In this document: piece by piece, positions 52,790-62,000 of the stretch | Position numbering within the stretch: position 1 is the stretch's first letter | Layout: each line of letters begins with the position of its first letter | Origin: Atriophallophorus winterbourni | Lineage: Eukaryota > Platyhelminthes > Trematoda > Plagiorchiida > Microphallidae | Assembly: GCA_013407085.1 (NCBI GenBank) | Contig: JACCGJ010001951.1 | Location: 1-64,000, forward strand | Direction: 5' to 3' | DNA length: 64,000 nt | Program-made: the position numbers and the translations under genes | Notes under the pieces: generated by a model | The model's database searches: none | The model's input: the letters and a program-made list of their open reading frames with translations, nothing else | Told to the model about the DNA's origin: nothing

Positions 52790-54395
52790 GATGAGTTATG
52801 GTTTACAACAGCATTTCGCGGTAATTCCCCACGACAAGTAGCGTCCGACAAGGATGTCTGATTTCTCATTTTCTGTTCAATTTTGTAATTGATACAATCA
52901 TGGAATGGTGCAGCGATGAAACTTCAGAGTTTGAAGTTCACATATTGCCAGGTGGCAAGCTTCTGGATTTGGACCTTACTGATGATATAACCGTGCTCTC
53001 CGACTTGTAAACGGATGCACAGGCTATACTGAACAAGGTAGGTAGTATTCTGCCCGCATTTTTAATATGTTTTGAACCTTCCGAGTGCAGTATTCTGATG
53101 CATGGCATTGGCTTATCAAACAGAAATTTATTACTTAAAAATCAAGAGTTTAAAACTAGATCGTTTCACGTATCTCTGTAGTTGATTAAATAAATCTACA
53201 TCGTTAGATGACGAGGTCTCGGGATGCATCTCTAAGGCGACCGTAGCATTCCGAAACTTAGATCACGTTCGGTGTCAGAAAGGACTGCCTCTATTACTCA
53301 AAGGTAGAGTCTACAAAGCCGCAGTTAGGACTGTGTGACTGTATGGGTGCGAAACTTGGACCTTTCGTAAATGAGCTCATTCTGCGTATCGAAGTATTTG
53401 ACAACCAATGTGATATTTTAACAGCGTAGAACTCAAGTAATAATTACCCAAATGCTTAACACTGAACACATTTATGCTATTAGTCACTATTGACTAACTA
53501 AACCCAACACTAAGCGTAGCAAGGACAAATGCAGAGCTTTACCGTATCTGATCAAAAGGCCGATTAGGCTGCGTCTCGTCTGTATTTATATACTGTTTCT
53601 GGCAAAACACAATATGACCGACAAATAGATCAATCAGAATCGAGAATCATAAATTCAAAGGTTATAATAAGTTTTTGAGGAAAATAATAGTATTTCCTTA
53701 ACAGCCAACCTCTCTGCATCATTTAGGTAGTTAGCTGTTACAGTCGCATGCGCAACAATACTCCGAAACAAGCTCTTCGGTAGTAATGTTGATATACAGA
53801 AGCCGATCAAACAACTTAGGTTACGCTTGTTAGGTCATGTTGTACGAATTTTGGACCACCGACTTCCGAAACGAATTCTTTTTGCGATGCCACACCCCGA
53901 TTGGCATAAGTCTCGGGTGACCGAACCGTCACATGGCACAGGCAGCTAAAAACCCTTACTAGTAACTTTTCCAAAGTGGGCGCAGCACGACTTCCTTGCT
54001 GGTGACCCTGTGATCAGATATCACAATGATTAGTTACGCTTCACGGTATGTCCCAAAACAGTGTTCAGTGGCGCTCTGGCACTGAGCATCTTCTTTGAAT
54101 GCGTCTGTAAACCTGTATGTTGTCGAGTTAAGTAAGGAGAAAAGCTTGTTAGGATGCATTGTAATGAAGCTGTCATGCTGATGTCGCTCTACTAGTTCAC
54201 GAAACTTATTTGAATGCATGTTCCATTCTAGGTGTAGGCACCTCATCCCAGTTCGTTTGTGCTTACTCCTCTATAGAACCCGTAGCTATTCAGGTCCCAC
54301 CCCTTCCCATGTTTTACGATTTGACTTTTTCATGGGTGTATGGTAGTCAAGAATTCGTTACCTGCTACCGGTGTAATTCTGTCTCTGATGATGAT
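52790..54395 (+). pseudogene. RTE-like LINE 3' half, plus orientation
   Basis: 52830-52990 reads VRQGCLISHFLFNFVIDTIM then LLDLDLTDDITVLSDL (catalytic box with Thr for Ala/Tyr). 53225-53365 reads VAFRNLDHVRCQKGLPLLLK and YGCETWT. 53800-53950 reads QLRLRLLGHVVRILDHRLPK. 54030-54395 is the 3' UTR ending 'gatgatgatt'. An unrelated piece of about 350 bp lies at 53400-53750. Confidence 0.78.
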
Positions 54396-54479
54396 TTTAT
54401 AGGCTGCCATCCAAGATTGCTTAAACTCGTTATTTCTTTCCGCTCTGGCATAAAGGGCTCTGCATTTTAACGGTTGCAG

Positions 54480-55060
54480 TTCAAAGGCTAATCCGTGAAC
54501 TGCTGTCTGAGGACGATGCTGCCCTTATTGCACACTATGTGGAATATATCCAGTCGTTAATGGGCTGCTTTTAGCCAGCATGCAAAAATTTCGTTTTGAC
54601 AATCAGCATGAGTAAGGCCAATATCCTTCGTCAAGGGTCAGTATCGTCTTTCATCATCACTGTTGAAAATTGTCAGCTTGAACTAGAACATCATTTCATA
54701 TATCTTGCTTCAGCCATTGCAGATAGACAATGAGATTGAAAAGCGGATTGACGAAACAGCTGCTGTCTGGTCCCGTTTGAACTCTCTTGTCTGGGCAATC
54801 GCAAGCAGACCATTAAGACAAAGATGATGGTATTCAGTGCGTGCTCACTTAATGTTTTACTGTGTGGCAGTAAAATCTGGACCATCCACGCAAGACACCA
54901 ATGGAAGCTAAATGCTTTCCATTAAAGGAGCCTTCCTCGTATCCAGAACATTTCGTGGATGGACAAATTAACGAATACTGGGTTCTTTTTAAGACTGGTC
55001 TACAGAGTATGCTCATCTTACATTCATGCATAATCCGTACGTAAAGCCAGCCGCGCAAAA
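54480..55060 (+). pseudogene. second type of non-LTR reverse transcriptase fragment
   Basis: Plus strand: VQRLIRELLSEDDAALIAHY (palm, catalytic box changed to S-E-D-D), FVLTISMSKANILRQGS-like, SFIITVENCQLELEHHFIYL, EIEKRIDETAAVWSRLNSL. These segments in this order are the palm-to-thumb of a CR1-group polymerase distinct from the RTE copies nearby. Confidence 0.7.
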
Positions 55061-55933
55061 ATTATTAAGTGGGAGCCTTGAGAGAACTCTCCCAGTGTTC
55101 CGCATCCTTAAATCACGGATTAATAATCCTTAATCACTAGTTAAACTGGGCCTCAGAATGTTAAAAACTTAGGAACAATCTGCCTCACGTATCACCTCAC
55201 TTACGCCTAACTGAGCGCCTTTAGTAATTCTGATGAACTGGCACTTAAAAATTGTCTACAGCCGATGCAGATTCCGTTCCCGTAGCCTTAGACCTCCATT
55301 TACTATCTCGGTTCGTCTTCAAACTGGCAACCAGTTTGCGCCTAATAAGCCTTCGTTATGCATTATGAATGTCATCCTCAGAATACAATCACTGTTGGTT
55401 ATTTGTTGAAGAAAATTTGCAGTAACCCTTTTTCAGTTACACGTTAAATCAACTCACGACTATTTAGTGCGTCTGATTTTAAAGTTTGTATCCCGATCGG
55501 TAATATATTTTCCAAATTCAAGATGCCATGCAACTTCGTGAGAATCGAAGGGTCGGTAAGTTTCGCCGCATTCAGCTGCTTCCTGACCTTTTTGGTTTCA
55601 CGGCAAATCACATTAGGAGTTTAACGCAGACTCTAGACGGGTGCCCTTAAAAATGTCAGTTACGACTCTTTGATGAGTAGGCAGCAACCACAAAATGTTT
55701 GCAGGGTATATTGTCAGTCTTTGTTGCACGAACGCTCCATCTACCCGGCGCAAACTGGCTTTAAGGGGCCAATCACCCGCCTTCGACCCATCTCCTGTCA
55801 GTAAGAGCAGTTCTACCTGGCTTGTGAAAAACAGTCGTACAGGCCAGGAGTTGAATGTCTGAAGCTATTTGAGATGCACGGCGCATGGGAGCATCTTATA
55901 GTTAGTAGGAGCTCATTCCCACTATCACCCCGG
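55061..55933. other. unassigned, probably further LINE debris
   Basis: No clear frame. Words near 55260-55330 and 55720-55800 look like broken LINE coding sequence but cannot be assigned. Confidence 0.35.
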
Positions 55934-57010
55934 GTTGTAACCAGACAATAACAAATGTCACTTTTTTGGAGCGAAGCGAATTTTTGAAAAGCCCTAACTG
56001 CCCTTCGCAATGGCGAATAGTATCAAAGCGAATATCCGAAGTGCACTTCGCTATGGCGAAGCGAAGCGAAGCTTCGCACTTCGCCATAACGAATATTAGC
56101 GAATAATCTTCGCTCAACTTCGATGTCCCCCAAAAACTTCGTTTTCGACAAAAAAACCTTGTTATAAATTGATATAAATCGCTAATATTCGTTTATATTC
56201 GCTATTCGCTCAAATAAAATGAATTCCGAAATAAATTATTTTTTGACCATGAAAGATCTTTTATTTGACAAGGAAGAACTTTTTCATGAGCTTTGGAATT
56301 GGAAATATGCAAAACCTTGTTCTTTGGGTTGTACTTCTTGGGAGCGCTGGCGCTGCCGCCGGACTTGTAGTACTGGGTGATCGGGGTCACTGAGAGACTT
56401 CTTGAAGAGCTTTTGTATGACTCCCCGATCTTGACTCGCCCAGAGCTGGACTGGGACTGCTTCTTCTGGAAAAGTAAGCGAATATTCGTTTCGCTTCGCT
56501 TTAAATCCCAAAGCGAAGTATTCGTTATAGTCTGGGTCACACACCTACGCGAATACATTTGAAATATTAAAGTACAAAAAAGTACAACCCTTTGTCTACT
56601 GACCGTAACTGTAGTTACCACCTCAAATGTTAGCTTATAGCAATTAAACAAGCAGTCGGTTGCCAAGTAGCTTACGTCGGTACCTTCAGTCACCATCGGA
56701 GTGCACTTGTCTGGCCTTTGTCTATCAACAAGTCAACAAGTGTCAACATCAAAAACAATTCCCGTAGACAAAGGGTTAAAATATTAAAGTACAAAAATGA
56801 ACACTTCGCTTTTAGCGAAGACTTCGCTAATATTCGTTTACGGCGAAGTTTGAACTTGCACTTCGTTTTAAGCGAAGCGAAGTATAACGAATTTTTAGCG
56901 AAGTTTATTTTTGCCCTTCGCCATGGCGATAGCGAAGCGAATATTCAACAATATTCGCTTCGCTTTAAATCCCAAAGCGAAGTATTCGTTATTGTCTGGT
57001 TGTAACAACC
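55934..57010. mobile_element. GCGAA-rich inverted-repeat element
   Basis: The ends are inverted: 'gttgtaaccagacaataac' (55935-) against 'gttattgtctggttgtaac' (-57005). Inside the ends, both sides consist of GCGAA / TTCGC units (55970-56210 and 56780-56980), many palindromic ('cttcgctatggcgaagcgaa'). A third end-like copy lies at 56484-56536 ('tttaaatcccaaagcgaagt'). Between them is a non-repetitive GC-rich block with a minus ORF. No transposase is seen. It may be a non-autonomous foldback element, or two nested ones. Confidence 0.75.
56284..56490 (-). other. GC-rich exon-like ORF inside the GCGAA element, unidentified
   Basis: The minus frame reads KKQSQSSSGRVKIGESYKSS, SRSLSVTPITQYYKSGGSAS and APKKYNPKNKVLHISNSKAH, rich in Ser and Lys. 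Codons end mostly in G or C, unlike the AT-rich surroundings. The ORF extends at both sides into repeat DNA, so only this core looks like former coding sequence. It may be a captured exon. The stretch VTPITQYY resembles a weak PCNA-binding peptide, which is only a guess. Confidence 0.35.
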
Positions 57011-57049
57011 TTGGAACCGCCCAAGGACACCATTCATTAGCACGGGTGT

Positions 57050-57207
57050 GCAATCCTATAGTATTTCTGTGCTGCTAACACCGTGCTAAATTGATTTACC
57101 ACCGGTTTTGAGCTGCATGGGGAAACACGCAGGTGTCTCATTGCCATTGACCCTTTCCTCATATATTTGTCTAGGCCCGGGCAACCTTACAGCATCTAAG
57201 CCACGCT
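57050..57207 (+). repeat. SINE-like repeat A, copy upstream of the tetraspanin
   Basis: From 'ctatagtatttctgtgctgc' through 'gcatggggaaacacgcaggt' to 'gcaaccttacagcatctaag'. It ends 136 nt before the tetraspanin start codon. Confidence 0.82.
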
Positions 57208-57342
57208 ACATTTTTGATTTCTTGCATCATACTACGATGCGAAACTCATTTATTCAATCAATGAACTACAAATGTAGGCTTTTTTAACCAGTTTGAATCA
57301 TGTCATGTAAGTAGTTTCAATTTTAGCCGACCAAATAGCCTA

Positions 57343-58923
57343 ATGTCGCGGACTGGAACATCTCCTAAAGAACCGTTGATGACACATGACGTTACGCAGG
57401 ATGGTTGCTGCTCCTGCACCCCGAGCTGGGTTGCAACATTCTTCATATTTTTTACTGCCATACTTCTGGTAATTACCTGACAGTCATCACCTATCGTTAT
57501 TTAGTTGGTTGCGTTGACGCTAGTCGGCTTGGCTGCGTATCTAATTGCAGTTCGACTCACATTCATCCCGGTCTTAGTTGGTGAAATAGCGTATACTACG
57601 CATTTTTTACTGTTTGCTATTGGCGTTCTGTTGATAATTGGATGCGTTCTGGGATTTGTCGGCGTGTCAAAAAAGGATGTCAAGTTGCTCGTCGCAGTAA
57701 GTCTTCTTCTGCTTACCTATTTTCAGTATTTCTGGTTGTTGGTGTTTGTGATCTTGATCCAACTGACCACTGGCATTTTGGCTATATGCTTCTCTGAACT
57801 GTTTCAAGACTGGCTTGCGACCCGGATGCAAGGAACTATGAAAAATCACTACGCGGATAGCAAACTAGAAATTGACGGAGCGGTGGATTATGTTCAGCAG
57901 AAATTCAAGTGTTGTGGTTCTGTTAATTATCATGATTGGGGTACAAGTTTGTTCCAAAACAGAACGATGAAGTCAGAGTTGTACGCCATACGCGTTCCAG
58001 ATTCTTGTTGTATCAGAAGGGTGGATGACTGTGGCTCCATTTCGCACCCGTCGAATGTGTATTACGAGGTTTGTTCCTAGATTTCCCATTAATTGCAACG
58101 CTGAAACACACTCATTACATACAAAATTCCATATCAGTGCATCCGCTAATCATTTTACACCGAATGCTTATTTCTGATGTGAATAATTTTTACATTAAAA
58201 GGAATCATGAAATATTTTCAGCTTTTCCAGCATTGTGGATGACAATAGCGATCGAATATTCTATTCTATGTTTCAAACTGAGGAAACTTTGCTGAGGTAT
58301 TCCAAATCAACATAACTTATGTCGGATTTTGGATAAAAAAACGGTCTATCTTGTAACGCTTTGCTGCTGCTTCCCACTACAAGTTCGGCTAACACCTAGT
58401 AATGAACATCCAAACGGAAGCCGTTAATCAAGATTACGCTATGCTGTTGGATACTATGCCGTCAGTTGGGTGTATTTTGGTGTTAATTTACACGGATGTG
58501 CAAACGTGCGGTACTTTCCTACTGCACAGATGACGCCGTGGTAAATCAGTCTCCCACCGGCAGCAAGCCGCATGTAGAAATACGATCATTTTGTTCGTTA
58601 CATATAAATATGCCTGATCTTAGCTAGACCAAGGTTGCTGACTTGACAAAATATATTTTGCTATCCCGGTAAAGAAGCACGTCCAATTTGCTTTATAGGG
58701 CTGCATTTCCGCGATTTCGATGCATCTTCGGGACAACTACTTTACTATCTGTGTGGTGGTCTTATCACTCGTCACTGTTGAGGTAAGATGTCACTGTTAT
58801 AAATTAAATATTCAAATATCTGAACATGTAATTTAGCAACACCATTTCCTTTTACAGTTTGTGGGTGCAACACTAGCCTACTGCTACTCCGAAGTCGTCA
58901 AACGCCCTAATCGCGGCTTGTGA
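57343..58923 (+). CDS. tetraspanin, complete, 5 exons
   Basis: Membrane-organising protein with four transmembrane segments; in trematodes such proteins are often found in the tegument, but the location here is inference. Exons: 57343-57468, 57505-57696, 57727-58068, 58699-58782, 58858-58923; phases are all 0 and the product is 269 aa. TM1 about residues 30-58, TM2 about 75-96 (GCVLGFVGV), TM3 about 103-129 (YFWLLVFVILIQLTTGILAI), large extracellular loop about 130-230 with the diagnostic CCG (168-170), PDSCC (197-201), C208 and GC (221-222), so six loop cysteines, and one N-R-T glycosylation site (184-186); TM4 about 233-257. Introns 1 and 2 are 36 and 30 nt. Intron 2 has no stop and a length divisible by three. 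The N-terminus has three Cys (CCSC, 22-25) that could be palmitoylated. Confidence 0.93.
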
Positions 58924-59075
58924 ATTCTGATACATTTTACGCAACTTTGCTTTTAATTTATAAACGCTTTTCTTGTTTTTACCGAGTAATATATTTCATT
59001 CATAAAAACATGATATTTCACATCGGGCGGGGTCACGTAGTATTGAAATGCAAAATGACAATATACGGTTGCAAG
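58924..59075. other. convergent intergenic spacer
   Basis: The only 156 nt between the tetraspanin stop and the SNRNP70 stop must hold both 3' UTR ends, or the 3' UTRs overlap on opposite strands. No AATAAA is seen for the tetraspanin in this spacer. Confidence 0.6.
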
Positions 59076-59081
59076 TTTATT
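59076..59081 (-). terminator. AATAAA overlapping the SNRNP70 stop codon
   Basis: Minus-strand bases read TAATAAA: the stop TAA (59080-59082) and a canonical poly(A) signal starting at its second base. If used, the 3' UTR is about 15-30 nt. Confidence 0.5.
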
Positions 59082-62000
59082 ACATATCTCCGTTATACTC
59101 GCGAATTTCGGCGCCGTATTCCCCGTATTGCTGTATCATATCTTCGCCACGATCCCGCTTATCACGTTTGTCGCGTCGATAACTGCGATCAGGACTGTGG
59201 TGACGTCGGGAACGATCACGACTTCCTATGAAGAGAAAACGATATTTATGTAAATACACACGGTTATACTTAAAAACCACTGTTTCTCAACCGTTAGCGA
59301 TACAACGGTTGAACATAAAAGTTGTTTAACACATCCATGGAGCACAAACCATTGGAATTACCGTCTGGACCAAGAGGTTTACTTCGAACTTAAAGAGCCT
59401 CCTGAGGACATCATTCTCATAAATTGAAATTTACATTATCAGTTGGTGAACACCTGTTATCTCATTATTATGTGTGTGTTTCACTACCGAATTCTGAATT
59501 AAGCATGCTGAAACTGACTGAAGTCTTACTACCATTTCCTGTTCTTTTTTCTTCCTCATATCTGTCTGGGCCTGGGCAACCTAACAATATCTTCGTCCAC
59601 ATGCAGTCTCTGTCTTTTTCACACAACAAGCAATTTTGATACAGCTGATCAAGACGTTTCACGACCCTAATCAATTAGGTTAATATCTTACCGCTGCTAT
59701 AACCCAGCGCCTTTTCAAGTGGGCAAGAAAAGTCGTAATAAGACTGAAATATTCTGAAATTAAATCGCATTCATGCGATACATCACCATCAGAGAAGTTG
59801 GTTGAAGAAATCATTAGTAGCACTCTTCGCTTAGAAGTTTACTATATTTGTTAATGAAGTGTTATGCAAGTATCTACCCTATTGAAGTTAGCACCCGTTA
59901 AAACGAAAAATGATTGAAAGTGAGGTATCACCTGAAAAAAATCCGTAATCACAAGTTGAAAATTGGCAATTAGGTGTTATATAAGTGCTGGTCAAAATAA
60001 CGGATTTATAAGTTAAAAGCGTGATTTACACTTAATTACTGAAAATGTTATTTTTTGTTATATATTGGGAGACCACGATAATCACCGCGACGACATTTTG
60101 ATGTGCATTCTCGCGTAGTACTGAAGTAGTGTCGCGTATGTATGTATGAAATCGCAAGCATGATCCAGGCAAACTGACACACAGTCAGAGACTGAACGTG
60201 GGCTCGGATACTGTCAGGTTGCCCAGGCCTAGACAGAAAGTCGAGTGTAGCGCATGATATTCTGCGGGCAATGCCATGCAAAATTGATATTCACAAGTGT
60301 GACCAGTTGTTCTCATCACAGTCATGGTAGGATATCTGAGTCCACGTGGAATTAATCGACAAGGGTCACTTCGTCAACCTCCTGACTTGCGATTGTAATC
60401 ATGCATACTTATATTTCACTACGTACTAACATTTGCGGTGCTTCAGCACTGCATAATTGAACATCCGTGTAAGAAACGTTTAACAAAAGACATTTTTGAA
60501 AACTGAGAATCAAACTCACGGCTTCGTCGTCGATCACGATCGCGTGACCTACTACGATGTCGACGGCCGGACTCACGGTCGCGGATTCCTGAATGTCGCC
60601 CATGGCTGCCAGACTCACGCCCATTTTCGTGACGGCTGCTACTAGATTTCGCAATCTTTTCACTTGGACCATAGCGACCTTTTCCCAGTCCCTTGCCTGA
60701 AATAGTTCCCGAAATATCCGATTGAGATAAGTTAAAATAAAAAATAGTCGATGTTTCTTAATCGTACAATTAGACGAATTGCACCACAATAGACAGCATT
60801 ACACCGGTAACAAGTATCGAGTTCTAAACTGATATACAGCCATGACGTGATAAAACCCTTAATAAATTGGGAAGGGTGGGAATTCCTTGAAAATACCTCG
60901 TTATTTAATAGGCGCAATGTGCAATCGTGCAGCACCAAGGTGCTGTGCAGCTAACACCGTGCTAAATTGATTTGATCTGTCTAGGACTGTGCAGCATGAC
61001 AGTATCTTAGCCTACTGCAGTCTTTGACTGTGTGGCACTTTGCCTGGATGAGGCTTGTGATTTTATGCATACATACATACATACATGATAGGTCTAAGCC
61101 CGCGACTTCGCTTCTGTATCCGAGTTAAAGTTACTAGCCTTCTTCGGTCAATGTCGAACAAGTACGTAATTTTGATTACTTTGTAATTACTTATTTTAAT
61201 ATATCGACATTTCTACAAGGGTGACAAGTGAGTTTTTGCAACCAACAATTCATAAACGCAGCGCGATGGATGTTTGATTACCAATAATGTTTAAACGAGA
61301 CAACAAAACTCTCGTTGTTTACGCCCTAGATTTAGCGTAACGACCTAGTGTGGTTTCGGAAACTGGCCAGAAAAACCAACTGCCAAATAATAGTCCCGAA
61401 GACCTGGAGACGGTATTTATTTATTCGTGACGAGCCCGGTTTATGGCATCAATTTATGATGAGAAATAACGAATTTTGTAGAGTGAATTTCGCGAGCAAG
61501 TCTCAAGATGCATGCGTTTTAATGATAGAACGCTCTTGCACCGATTTAGAAATAAGCTATAAAATTCCCCTTTATGATGAAAAAGATGCTTTCGATGTAG
61601 GAACATTGAATAGCACACCTATATCACCTTTATAACTAAATGGAGCATGCTATTTTTAGAATGTGAACCATGAAATTTGAAGTGTTTTTGTTGTCTAATT
61701 CCATCACTGGTGGATTGAAAAACGAGGGTAAAAATGGGACATTGCAGATGGTTTTGACGGTAGTTAGTTGTATACACAGGCATATCCTACGCGTACATCT
61801 ATAAATTATTTTGTCATACAGTTTTGCTTAACCACAGTAAGCCAGAAACATGGATACAGTGCATTGAGGTGTAACTTAGCCATCGGTAGCCCATGAATAA
61901 GTATGGCGAATTTCAGAAATGTCGAAAAGTAATAAATTGTGTGACAGAGCCTCTGAATACGCGGAAAATCGGGTAAATGAAGTGGAGGTATTTATTATGA

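Noticed and set aside
55970..56980. GCGAA arrays as a CRISPR-like array
   Set aside because: Units are 5-7 bp, irregular and palindromic, with no spacers, in a eukaryotic genome.
57501..57849. Two minus-strand ORFs
   Set aside because: Antisense of tetraspanin exons 2 and 3.
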